64,000 bases of DNA from assembly GCA_947501355.1 (NCBI GenBank), contig CANMVA010000001.1, positions 1,124,001 through 1,188,000 on the forward strand. The letters are read 5' to 3'. Below are positions 56,244-64,000 of this stretch, piece by piece (the first letter of the stretch is position 1; each line of letters opens with the position of its first letter). The notes beneath the pieces were generated by a model. The model searched no databases, was not told where the DNA came from, and worked only from the letters and a program-made list of their open reading frames with translations. This DNA comes from an uncultured Paracoccaceae bacterium. Lineage in GTDB: Bacteria > Pseudomonadota > Alphaproteobacteria > Rhodobacterales > Rhodobacteraceae. Made by a program: the position numbers and the translations under genes.

Positions 56244-56577
56244 AGGCATCATCACCGATCGCGGATCGAAATACGCGGTGTCGGGTGGGACGGTGCGCAG
56301 CCGGGCTGAGGTGGATGCCTTCCTCAAGCAATTGAAACGCAAGAAGAAATACGCCAAAGCCACCCATAATACATGGGCGGCCCTCCTGCCGGATGCCCCG
56401 CTCAAGGCCGATGATGGGGAGGCAGGGGCCGGAATGGTAATCCTGCGCATGCTCGAACGCGCGGGCCTGGAAAACCACATCATCGTCGTGACCCGCTGGT
56501 ATGGTGGCACGAAGCTGGGCGGCGACCGGTTTCGGCATGTGCAGGACGCCGTTCGGGCCTATCTGGCGGAACTTTGA
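56212..56577 (+). CDS. YigZ/IMPACT family protein
   Basis: The 121-residue protein is the YigZ N-terminal domain: GSKYAVSGGTVRSRAEVDAFLKQL, KATHNTWAALLP, DDGEAGAGMVIL and VVTRWYGGTKLGGDRF. No ATG is available, so it starts at a TTG (56212 or 56230) inside dgkA, implying coupled translation. The C-terminal ferredoxin-like half of full YigZ is missing, as in other short members. Confidence 0.85.
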   Translation: MFSSTILRQLEGIITDRGSKYAVSGGTVRSRAEVDAFLKQLKRKKKYAKATHNTWAALLPDAPLKADDGEAGAGMVILRMLERAGLENHIIVVTRWYGGTKLGGDRFRHVQDAVRAYLAEL

Positions 56578-56647
56578 CGTGGATCAAGGGCGGTTCGCCC
56601 GGCCCATGAGACCTTCCTCGTGGAGAAAAGCGAGATTGGGACCTGTT

Positions 56648-56896
56648 ATGCAAACGTCTACTTTGAAACGACACGCGGATCTGATGGACCGCATGGCCAC
56701 GACACTTGGCCTTGATCTGGAAGAAAAAGCGCTGCGGGGCGATCTGCCCTTCGACGAGATTTCCGAGGCGGTCCTGCGCTGCACAGGCTGCACAGGCGCG
56801 GGCGACTGCAATCACTGGCTTGAGGCCCACCCAGAGGGGGCAGAGCAAACACCAAGCTATTGCCGCAACAGCGATCTGTTCAAGACGCTGCGGTAA
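56648..56896 (+). CDS. DUF6455 family protein (copy 2)
   Basis: An 82-residue protein starting MQTSTLKRHADLMDRMATTL. RCTGCTGAGDC gives the same C-x2-C-x5-C spacing as the copy at 55546, and a late YC matches its FC. The N-terminal helix differs. Together with copy 1 it brackets dgkA and YigZ. Function is unknown. Confidence 0.75.
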   Translation: MQTSTLKRHADLMDRMATTLGLDLEEKALRGDLPFDEISEAVLRCTGCTGAGDCNHWLEAHPEGAEQTPSYCRNSDLFKTLR

Positions 56897-56902
56897 GCGC
56901 CT

Positions 56903-56949
56903 CAGAAAATTGGATAATTTTCTGTCCAAGGCTTTTAGATAAAAGCCTT
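56903..56949. repeat. Two perfect AT-rich hairpins in tandem
   Basis: CAGAAAATT-GGAT-AATTTTCTG (56903-56924) is followed by AAGGCTTTTA-GA-TAAAAGCCTT (56928-56949). They lie in the 146-base gap between DUF6455 copy 2 and ggt and may end the upstream transcript or be a mobile palindromic element. Confidence 0.6.
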
Positions 56950-57042
56950 CTGCGCGGAGCGTCGCTGATGGTGCTTTCGCTCTGAGCGCGGATCGGCCTA
57001 TCCTTCTGGTATCACGCTGCTGCCATTGGAAGGATTGCCGCC

Positions 57043-58797
57043 ATGCTCCGCTTTTCCCTGATCACCTCGTTCAGCGTCGCATTGGCGCTCCCGCTCGTGG
57101 CCCAGGAGGCCGCGGATGCGGTCGCCCCGGAAGCCGCCACAGCTCTGGAAGCGAAAGCGGCGGGCGCGCCTGTCACATCCGAAAACTGGATGGTTGCTGC
57201 AGCCAATCCGCTGGCCGTGCAAGCGGGCGCGCGGGTCTTGCGTGAAGGCGGGTCCGCCGCGGATGCGATGGTTGCGGTGCAGGCCGTGCTTGGTCTGGTG
57301 GAGCCGCAAAGCTCCGGCCTTGGGGGTGGCGCGTTCCTGGTCTGGTATGACGCCGAAACCGGCGAACTCACCACGCTCGATGGACGTGAAACGGCACCTC
57401 TGGCCGCCACGCCGACGCTGTTTCAAGACGGTAATGGCGAGCCGTTGAAGTTTTTCGATGCCGTCGTCGGCGGCTTGTCGGTTGGCACCCCCGGCACACC
57501 GGCCTTGATGGAAGCGGCCCACGAGCGCTGGGGCACATCTGAATGGGCAGGTCTTTTTGACGAAGCCATTGCCCTGGCCTCGGACGGTTTCGCCGTTTCA
57601 CCGCGCTTGGCCGGGCTGGTGGCCCGCGATGCGGAGCGGTTGGGCCGTTTCCCCGCAACAGCTGCATATCTCTTGCCCGAAGGCGCGCCCATTTCCGAAG
57701 GCGCGACCTTGGTCAACGCAGCCTATGCCGAAACCTTGCGCGCGCTGGCGGCCAATGGCGCGGGCGTTTTCTATGAAGGCGCGATCGCGGAAGGCATTGT
57801 CGAGACCGTCCAAAATGCCGAAGGCAATCCGGGCGTTCTGGCGCTGAACGATCTTAGTACTTACGTCGTCAAGGAACGTGCGCCCGTCTGCGTCACCTAC
57901 CGCGCCCATGACGTGTGCGGGATGGGCCCGCCCTCATCGGGGGCGCTGACGGTGGGTCAAATCCTTGGGATGCTGGAGGGCTATGATCTGGCAGAGCTTG
58001 GGGCAGAGAACCCCGAAAGCTGGCGTTTGATCGGCGATGCTTCGCGTTTGGCCTTTGCAGATCGGGGCCGCTATATGGCCGATAGCGACTTTGTCCCGAT
58101 GCCCACCGAAGGCTTGGTGGACCCGGACTACCTTGCCAACCGCGGCGCGCTTCTGGGCGGCGATGATGCTTTGCCGGAGGTCAGCGCAGGCTCCCCGGCT
58201 TTTGACCATGCGCTTCTCTTTGCCGATGACATCTCGCTGGAACTGCCCTCCACCAGCCATATCTCCATCGTGGACGCGCAGGGCAATGCGCTGTCGATGA
58301 CGACGACTATTGAAAACGGCTTCGGCTCGCGCTTGATGGCGCCCGGTGGGTTCTTATTGAATAACGAACTGACCGATTTCTCCTTCCGCACACATACCGA
58401 TGGCGTGCCGATTGCAAACCGGGTCGAGCCAGGCAAGCGCCCGCGCTCGTCCATGTCGCCCACGATTGTGATGCGCGATGGCGCGCCGGTGATGGTTGTT
58501 GGCTCGCCCGGTGGCAGCCGGATCATCGGCTATGTCGCCAAGACGATCATCGCGCATCTGGACTGGGGGTTGGATGTGCAGGCGGCGGTGTCGATGCCGC
58601 ATCTTGTGAACCGTTTCGGGACCTATGACGTGGAAGAAGGCACCTCGGCGATGGCTCTGGCTGAGCCCCTTGCCGAGCTGGGCTATGAGGTAAATGCGCG
58701 GGCTTTGACCTCTGGCCTGCACGTGATCGCGATTGGCGCGGAGGGTCTGGAAGGCGGCGCGGACCCGCGACGTGAAGGCATCGCGATTGGGGAATAA
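57043..58797 (+). CDS. ggt: Gamma-glutamyltransferase
   Basis: The 584-residue enzyme has a Sec signal (1-20) and is processed at the catalytic Thr404 (STSHIS) into two chains in the periplasm, where it cleaves or transfers gamma-glutamyl groups of glutathione. GLGGGAFLVWYD near 86-97, GPPSSGALTVGQIL (about 292-305) and VGSPGGSRIIGYV (about 486-498) are typical. It is convergent with rimO, three bases between stops. Confidence 0.94.
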   Translation: MLRFSLITSFSVALALPLVAQEAADAVAPEAATALEAKAAGAPVTSENWMVAAANPLAVQAGARVLREGGSAADAMVAVQAVLGLVEPQSSGLGGGAFLVWYDAETGELTTLDGRETAPLAATPTLFQDGNGEPLKFFDAVVGGLSVGTPGTPALMEAAHERWGTSEWAGLFDEAIALASDGFAVSPRLAGLVARDAERLGRFPATAAYLLPEGAPISEGATLVNAAYAETLRALAANGAGVFYEGAIAEGIVETVQNAEGNPGVLALNDLSTYVVKERAPVCVTYRAHDVCGMGPPSSGALTVGQILGMLEGYDLAELGAENPESWRLIGDASRLAFADRGRYMADSDFVPMPTEGLVDPDYLANRGALLGGDDALPEVSAGSPAFDHALLFADDISLELPSTSHISIVDAQGNALSMTTTIENGFGSRLMAPGGFLLNNELTDFSFRTHTDGVPIANRVEPGKRPRSSMSPTIVMRDGAPVMVVGSPGGSRIIGYVAKTIIAHLDWGLDVQAAVSMPHLVNRFGTYDVEEGTSAMALAEPLAELGYEVNARALTSGLHVIAIGAEGLEGGADPRREGIAIGE

Positions 58798-58800
58798 GCG

Positions 58801-60180
58801 CTAGACCAGCTTTCCCCAAAGATCATATTCGCTGGCCTCGTCGACCTCGACGGTGACGATATCGCCGGGGGAGAGTGCCTCGAACCCCTCGTCGATAAAG
58901 AGATTTCCGTCGATCTCCGGCGCGTCTGCCTTTGTCCGGCACGTCGCGGCGTCTTCTTCGATCAGATCGACGATAACCTCCTGTCGCGTGCCGACCTTCG
59001 CGGCCAGCTTTTCCTCCGAAATCGCCTGGGATTTCTCCATGAACCGCTCCCACCGCTCCTGCTTGAGCTCAGGGGCGACGTGATCCGGCAGCGCATTCGA
59101 GCGCGCGCCATCGACGTTTTCGTATTGAAAGCAGCCCACGCGATCCAACTGCGCCTCGTCCAGCCAATCCAGCAATGTCTGAAATTCCGCCTCCGTCTCG
59201 CCGGGGTAGCCGACGATAAAGGTCGAGCGCAGGGTAATCTCAGGGCAGATGGCGCGCCATGCCGCGATTTCATCGAGCGTCTTCGCCCCCGCCGCAGGTC
59301 GCGCCATCCGGCGCAGCACGTCCGGGTGCGCGTGCTGGAACGGGATGTCCAGATAGGGCAGCACCAAGCCATCCGCCATCAGCGGGATCAGGTCGCGCAC
59401 ATGGGGGTAGGGGTAAACGTAATGCAGCCGCACCCACGCGCCTAAGCTGCCCAGATCGCGTGCCAGATCGGTGATATGCGCCCGCGCGGTGCCGTCTTTC
59501 CACTTCGTCTCGTCATATTTCCGGTCGAGCCCATAGGCCGAGGTGTCTTGGCTGATCACCAGCAGCTCTTTGACGCCAGCCTCCACCAGCTTTTCGGCCT
59601 CCCGAAGCACCGCGTTGGCTGGGCGAGAGGCCAGCTTGCCACGCATATCGGGGATGATGCAGAACTTGCATTTGTGGTTACAGCCCTCGGAAATCTTCAG
59701 GTAGCTGTAATGGCGCGGGGTCAGGGACACGCCGCTGGCTGGCAGCAGATCAATGAACGGATCGGGGCTGGGCGGCACGGCCTCATGCACTGCGTCGAGC
59801 ACCTGCTCATATTGATGGGGTCCGGTGACAGCCAGAACCGAAGGGTGATGTCCTTCGATATACTCCGGCTCCGCCCCCAGACAGCCCGTCACGATCACCC
59901 GACCGTTCTCGTTCAGCGCCTCACCGATGGCCTCAAGGCTTTCGGCCTTGGCGGAATCCAGAAACCCGCAGGTGTTCACGATCACTGCATCGGCACCGGA
60001 GTAATCCGGAGAGATCCCATACCCCTCCGCCCGCAGCCGCGTCAGGATACGCTCACTATCCACCAACGCCTTGGGGCAGCCCAGCGAGACCATCCCGATG
60101 GTCGGCTGCCCTTCGCGCTGCGTCTCAGTGATACGCGCGCGGGCAAGGTCGGGGCGAAGATCAGGCGGGTTTTGGGTCAT
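58801..60180 (-). CDS. rimO: Ribosomal protein S12 methylthiotransferase RimO
   Basis: The 459-residue radical-SAM enzyme adds a methylthio group to Asp of ribosomal protein S12. The UPF0004 domain has C35, C71 and C100; the radical-SAM motif is C167-x3-C171-x2-C174 ([14 protein letters not shown]); a TRAM domain ends the protein. ATG at 60180 (MTQNPPDL) fits; the longer frame adds 20 residues. Confidence 0.96.
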   Translation of the reverse strand: MTQNPPDLRPDLARARITETQREGQPTIGMVSLGCPKALVDSERILTRLRAEGYGISPDYSGADAVIVNTCGFLDSAKAESLEAIGEALNENGRVIVTGCLGAEPEYIEGHHPSVLAVTGPHQYEQVLDAVHEAVPPSPDPFIDLLPASGVSLTPRHYSYLKISEGCNHKCKFCIIPDMRGKLASRPANAVLREAEKLVEAGVKELLVISQDTSAYGLDRKYDETKWKDGTARAHITDLARDLGSLGAWVRLHYVYPYPHVRDLIPLMADGLVLPYLDIPFQHAHPDVLRRMARPAAGAKTLDEIAAWRAICPEITLRSTFIVGYPGETEAEFQTLLDWLDEAQLDRVGCFQYENVDGARSNALPDHVAPELKQERWERFMEKSQAISEEKLAAKVGTRQEVIVDLIEEDAATCRTKADAPEIDGNLFIDEGFEALSPGDIVTVEVDEASEYDLWGKLV

Positions 60181-60280
60181 GCGGGGCATATAGCGGGGCT
60201 TGCGCGGGATGGGTAGGGGGTTGAGTGCGGTGCGGCGCACAGTAGGGTTGTGACGGGTTGACTTGAAAAGTGATTGAGCA

Positions 60281-61540
60281 ATGAGCGATTTGAAACCCGC
60301 GAACGAGAACCCCTGGTACGTGCTGATGACGCTTTATGGGGAGCAGGAGGGTGAGGAGATTGATTGGGAGCTTCACGAGAAGAATCGGCGGGCGTGGAAT
60401 GCGTGGGCCGGGCAGGCGCTAAGCGATAAACAGAAGAAGCATTGCGCAGAATCCTCTGGAATTGATGTCGCTGAACTCAGCGCATGGCGCGATTTGCAGG
60501 ATGAGATCAAGCGCCGCCATAAAGAGGCTTGGGAAAGCAAAAATGCCGAAGGCATTTATCCCGGACTACCTGAGGCGAAAGATGTGGTTGACCTGACACA
60601 AACAGCCTTTTCCAATACAGTCGTATTGAAAAAGACTGTTTTTGCATCGCTCGTTTCCTTCTACTCCGCGAGCTTCACCGCCGCCGCTTTCTTCTCCTCC
60701 GCAATCTTCCAAGCCGCCGCTGTCTTGTCCTGCGCGACCTTCCAAGCCGCCGCTGTCTTCCGCTCCGCGACCTTCCAAGCCGCCGCTGTCTTCTCCTCCG
60801 CGAGTTTCGAGGGGTTTTGCTACTTCGTTGAAACGAACTTCGGCCTGTCAACGGGCACCAAGACATGCCCGCCCGTTTTTCGCGATTGCCAGTTCGCAAA
60901 ACCCACGTCCTTCCGCGCGGCCCGCTTCGCCACCCATACGCCGGATTTCGAAGGCGCGGTGCTGCATGACAAGACGACATTTACGGCCGAGGAAGAGGAC
61001 AAGGATGGCCCGTTCTGGCCTGTCATCCGTTCAGGTCCGCCGCATCAGCCGCAATTCTGGACGCCTTTTTCCGACCAACCCGCGAAAGATGCGCGCGACA
61101 GCTATGCCGCCATCCGCCATGCTGTTGCCAAACAGGGCCTGCCCGACGATGAGCACTTCTTCTTCCGGCGCGAGATGCACTATGCCGGGCGCTAAGGGCC
61201 GTGGTTCGGGCGGCTGCTTTACCGCGCCTTCGGGCTGATCTCGGATTATGGATATTCGGTCGGACGTCCGTTAATCGCGATGACCCTGCTGATCGCGGCG
61301 TTTTGGCACTACTTCCGCGATGGGCTGCCGGACGCGTGCCCTTCCGCACTGGGTTTGTCCACCGCGAACACCTTGCCGTTTTTCGGCTCCAGCTTCATCC
61401 GCACCTATTATCGCGATTGCGGCGCGGCCTTGGGTGAATTGAGCAACCTCATCATCGCCTCCGGCCTCCAGACCGCGCTCTCCTTCATTCTGCTCTTCTT
61501 CCTTGGCCTTGGCCTCCGCCAACGGTTCCGTCTCCGCTAA
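60281..61540 (+). pseudogene. Pentapeptide-repeat membrane protein with in-frame stop
   Basis: The first 304 codons (60281-61195) encode a helical N-terminus, an 11-residue tandem repeat (ATFQAAAVF-type), and a region ending DEHFFFRREMHYAGR. A TAA at 61193-61195 then stops translation. The same frame stays open for 114 codons to a TAA at 61538-61540: GPWFGRLLYRAFGLISDYGYS and two membrane helices (about MTLLIAAFWHYF and LQTALSFILLFFLGLGL). FRREMHYAGR followed by LLYRAFGLISDYG is one continuous block in such proteins, so the gene was probably 419 residues and is broken by a nonsense change. Readthrough or a sequence error is possible. Confidence 0.8.
60668..60799 (+). repeat. Four tandem 33-base units inside the pentapeptide-repeat gene
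   Basis: Units begin at 60668, 60701, 60734 and 60767, each coding for an 11-residue A-x-F-x-A-A-A-x-F-S-S-like segment. The last two share almost all bases, showing recent duplication. Confidence 0.8.
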
Positions 61541-61608
61541 AACTCCCCGTAAGGGCCGCTTGTGTGGGACCGGCGCTGTGATACCCTCGAACAAAAGAGG
61601 ATGAGCAT

Positions 61609-63576
61609 ATGCGTTGGATTGTCCGGCTGATCGGGTTTGTTATGGTTGTGGCCATTGTGGCTGTGGTGTCGATCCTGATGCTGCCGTCCGAGCGGATCGC
61701 CAGGATCGCGGCGGATCAGATCACGCAATATACCGGGCGGGATGTGCAGATTACGGGCGATGTGAGCGCCACATTCTGGCCGACGCTGGGTGTGACCACC
61801 GGCGCGGTGGAGATCGGGAATGCGGAGTGGTCCACCAACGGGCCAATGCTGCGGGCCGACAGCCTTGAGATCGGCGTCGATGCCGCAGCTCTTTGGAATC
61901 GCGATATAAAAATTCGAACATTGCGCGCGGTGTCCCCGCAAGTGTTGCTGGAAGTGGCCGCAGATGGACGCAACAACTGGACCTTTGGAGACAGCACAGG
62001 CGAAAGCTCGGGTGCGTTGCCGACCCTGACGCTGGACCGCGCGGAGGTCACGAATGGCGCGTTCCGCTTCATTGATGCGCAGGCAGGGTCGGACACGCGA
62101 TTTGACGACTTTGATCTGGCGTTGGAATGGCCTGTGGCGAATGGGCCGGTGACGCTTGATCTGGGCGCGCAGCCTTACGGCAGCCGCATCACCGTAGATG
62201 CGGAAATCGCGGATGTGGCAGCTGTAATTGCTGGCCAAACGACGCCCGTCACGGCGCAGATCGGCGCGCCGGGTGGAGCCGTCGCATTCAATGGGGCGGT
62301 CGGCACGACGCCGGAGTTCGCCGGGCGCCTGGACGCGGATCTCAGCGATACGGCGCGGTTTCTGGCGGCCCTTGGCATCAGCAGCGTGGACGTGCCGGAG
62401 GGCTTTGGGCGCGCCCTGAATATTGACGGGCTGGTCAGTTTCAGTGGGGACCGGGTTAGCCTGCGCGAAGGCGTGATCGTGGCTGATGGCACGCGGCTGG
62501 ATGGCTCTGCCGATGTGGTGCTGGCCGCGACGCCGCAGATCACGGCGAACTTCGCGGCGGGCGATCTTGATCTGGCGTTTCTGACCGAAGGCGGCAGCAG
62601 CGGCGGAGGGTCCGGCTGGTCGACAGAGCGTATTGATGCCAGTGGGCTGAGCGCGTTCAACGGCTCTATCGGACTGACGGCGCGTAGCCTTGATCTGGGG
62701 ACGTTGAAGTTTGGCAGCACACGTCTGAATGTCACCAATGACCGCTCCCGCGCGGTGGTGCGTTTTGACGAATTGCGTGGCTATGACGGCAATATTACTG
62801 GCCAGTTTGTCGCTAATAATCGCAATGGTCTGTCCGTAGGCGGCGATCTGAGGGCGACGGGCGTTCAGGTGAAATCCCTGCTGACGGATATGGCCGATCT
62901 GGACCGGATGTCGGGGCTTGCGAATATGCAGCTTAGGTTTCTGGGCGTTGGCCAATCGGTGGATGCGATCATGAAAAGCCTGTCGGGGGATGGCTCTGTC
63001 TCGATGGCGGGGGGGCAGATCAGTGGAATTGATCTGGATAAGCTGATCCGTTCGGGCGCGACGGGGCCGGGCACCACGGTCTTTGATGATTTCCGGGCCA
63101 GCTACACGATAAATGGCGGTGTTTTACGCAATAACGATCTTGTGATGACCTTGCCCAATGTGGAGACGCGCGGCGAGGGCAAAGTTGATCTGGGCCAGCA
63201 GGAGATCGACTACCTGGTGACGCCGATTGCGCTGCAGGCCCGTGATGATCAGGGCCTTGCGATCCCGTTTCGGATCAAGGGGCCGTGGTCGTCTCCGCAG
63301 TTTTTGCCGGATATGGGGGCCGCTCTTGACCTGAACCTTGAGGCGGAAAAAAAGAAGCTGGAAGAACAGCTTGAGGCAGAGAAAGCCAAGCTGGAAGAAC
63401 GCGCCCGCGCGGAGGCCGAGAAGGCGCGCGAACGGGCGCAAGAGCAGCTGCGCCGCGAGGCTGAAAAAGCGCTTGGCGTGACGACGCAAGAGGGCGACAG
63501 CGTCGAGGATGCCTTGCGCAAAAAGCTGGAAGAAGAGGCGGGCAATGCCCTGCGCAACCTGCTGGGCGGTAACTAA
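61609..63576 (+). CDS. AsmA family protein
   Basis: The 655-residue protein has an N-terminal membrane helix (VRLIGFVMVVAIVAVVSILML) and a long beta-rich periplasmic AsmA/TamB-like body with an AsmA_2 type C-terminal part (VSMAGGQISGIDLDKLIR, YLVTPIALQ). The end (about 575-640) is a charged coiled coil of KKLEEQLEAEKAKLEE type. AsmA-like proteins move phospholipids or help the outer membrane assemble. AGAGGA lies ahead of the ATG. Confidence 0.92.
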   Translation: MRWIVRLIGFVMVVAIVAVVSILMLPSERIARIAADQITQYTGRDVQITGDVSATFWPTLGVTTGAVEIGNAEWSTNGPMLRADSLEIGVDAAALWNRDIKIRTLRAVSPQVLLEVAADGRNNWTFGDSTGESSGALPTLTLDRAEVTNGAFRFIDAQAGSDTRFDDFDLALEWPVANGPVTLDLGAQPYGSRITVDAEIADVAAVIAGQTTPVTAQIGAPGGAVAFNGAVGTTPEFAGRLDADLSDTARFLAALGISSVDVPEGFGRALNIDGLVSFSGDRVSLREGVIVADGTRLDGSADVVLAATPQITANFAAGDLDLAFLTEGGSSGGGSGWSTERIDASGLSAFNGSIGLTARSLDLGTLKFGSTRLNVTNDRSRAVVRFDELRGYDGNITGQFVANNRNGLSVGGDLRATGVQVKSLLTDMADLDRMSGLANMQLRFLGVGQSVDAIMKSLSGDGSVSMAGGQISGIDLDKLIRSGATGPGTTVFDDFRASYTINGGVLRNNDLVMTLPNVETRGEGKVDLGQQEIDYLVTPIALQARDDQGLAIPFRIKGPWSSPQFLPDMGAALDLNLEAEKKKLEEQLEAEKAKLEERARAEAEKARERAQEQLRREAEKALGVTTQEGDSVEDALRKKLEEEAGNALRNLLGGN

Positions 63577-63658
63577 GTGACATGACGTTTTATTTGCAAA
63601 TTGAACGAAGCCCTCGTTATCGTGGCGCCTGTGTCTGCTGCAATTTGGGGAATCTGTA

Positions 63659-64000
63659 GTGCCAAAATTGACCGCTTCGTTGCGCAAACGCTTCTGCATC
63701 GCGTCTGTGATCACGTCTCTTGTCGCCGTAACGGCTGCGCCGTCTTTGGCCGATTCCAGTCGGATGATGTTCCGGATGGAGAAAGGCATGTCGCTGGGCC
63801 AATACTACACCCGCGTGCAGGAAAGCCTAATAAACGCAGGTCTGTTGCGGCAGGATCGTTCGCTGCAAAGCGCGCCGTCCACGCCGCACCGTCTGGCGCG
63901 TGACTTCGCCGAGATCGCCTTGCGCTCTGAATATGGCGCGTCCCTGGGCGCGTCCGGCTCTGGCAGCCGCAAACCGGTCATGCGCTGGGAAGTCCCGGTC
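63659..64000 (+). CDS. DUF2927 family exported protein, 5' part
   Basis: A GTG at 63659, preceded by GGGGAA, opens 114 codons that run to the window's edge. The start has a signal peptide (KRFCIASVITSLVAVTAAPSL). The mature sequence reaches RDFAEIALRSEYG and RKPVMRWEVPV, the beginning of the DUF2927 domain common in Rhodobacteraceae. Function is unknown. The C-terminal part lies beyond the window. Confidence 0.8.
   Translation, partial: MPKLTASLRKRFCIASVITSLVAVTAAPSLADSSRMMFRMEKGMSLGQYYTRVQESLINAGLLRQDRSLQSAPSTPHRLARDFAEIALRSEYGASLGASGSGSRKPVMRWEVPV

Noticed and set aside
61537-62955. A 472-codon open frame opposite the AsmA gene
   Set aside because: Arg/His/Gln-rich shadow; the plus-strand AsmA protein is clear.

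Overview
The window is a 64 kb piece of an alphaproteobacterial chromosome, most likely of the family Rhodobacteraceae (roseobacter-type). The evidence is the GC-rich coding, the gene neighbourhoods (lgt-methyltransferase-pgeF beside ubiK, purE-purK beside a DUF465 gene, hsp20 beside DUF1150, mce beside DUF1467, two DUF6455 genes, a DUF2927 gene), a class II bacterial histone-deacetylase homologue, and an anaerobic bacteriochlorophyll pair (bchE-bchJ). The genus cannot be named from this sequence. Genes are densely packed on both strands. No rRNA, tRNA, CRISPR array, insertion sequence or prophage was recognised, so this looks like core chromosome rather than an island.

Layout. 1-2812: the end of an M19 dipeptidase gene, a 549-residue protein I cannot name, and a DUF3726 protein in one overlapping run. 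2809-9281: prs, a DsbA-like isomerase, an alpha/beta hydrolase, a minus-strand run (HAD hydrolase, MaoC hydratase, ribF, YcgN-like) and a Mn-type pyrophosphatase. 9409-12574: a TraB/GumN protein and the groES-groEL operon with a CIRCE operator and a strong terminator. 12763-16467: a DMT transporter, a YbjN protein, proC, csaA and a hydroxyacid dehydrogenase. 16464-22291: thymidine kinase, a structured non-coding segment, a CII-like regulator, a KAS III enzyme and carB. 22489-27867: a PAP2 phosphatase, bchE-bchJ with an FNR-like box overlapping a PpsR/CrtJ box, and aspS with an extra segment of about 40 residues.

27958-38029 holds a DUF1800-DUF1501 pair, a Flp-like peptide, a GNAT acetyltransferase, a stand-alone response regulator, mce-DUF1467, a nitroreductase coupled to an EI24 membrane protein, a lipoprotein phosphodiesterase, a histone-deacetylase-like enzyme, a NUDIX hydrolase and a secreted lipase-like protein. 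38036-43934 holds purE-purK, hsp20-DUF1150, a fused sulfate-activation enzyme, a Met-rich MxKDx repeat lipoprotein and trxB. 44124-50755 holds an Lrp regulator, two SDR enzymes, a Hint-fold protein, a GFA enzyme, a 48-residue basic protein, and lgt-methyltransferase-pgeF. 50851-64000 holds ubiK, a Tet-type MFS pump, a YbdK ligase, an M48 lipoprotein protease, dgkA and YigZ between two DUF6455 genes, ggt, rimO, a pentapeptide-repeat gene broken by an in-frame stop, an AsmA protein, and the start of a DUF2927 gene.

Notable non-genic features are a family of short dispersed intergenic repeats (six copies, two of them forming a long hairpin), several hairpin terminators, a possible structured RNA upstream of tdk, candidate operators next to maoC and the MFS gene, and repeated four-base TTAG/CTAG/TTAA overlaps at the stops of convergent genes. 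No clear new defence or mobile system was seen. The best candidates for undescribed biology are the 549-residue protein with DUF3726, the structured RNA, the Met-rich lipoprotein, the AspRS insertion and the DUF6455 pair.
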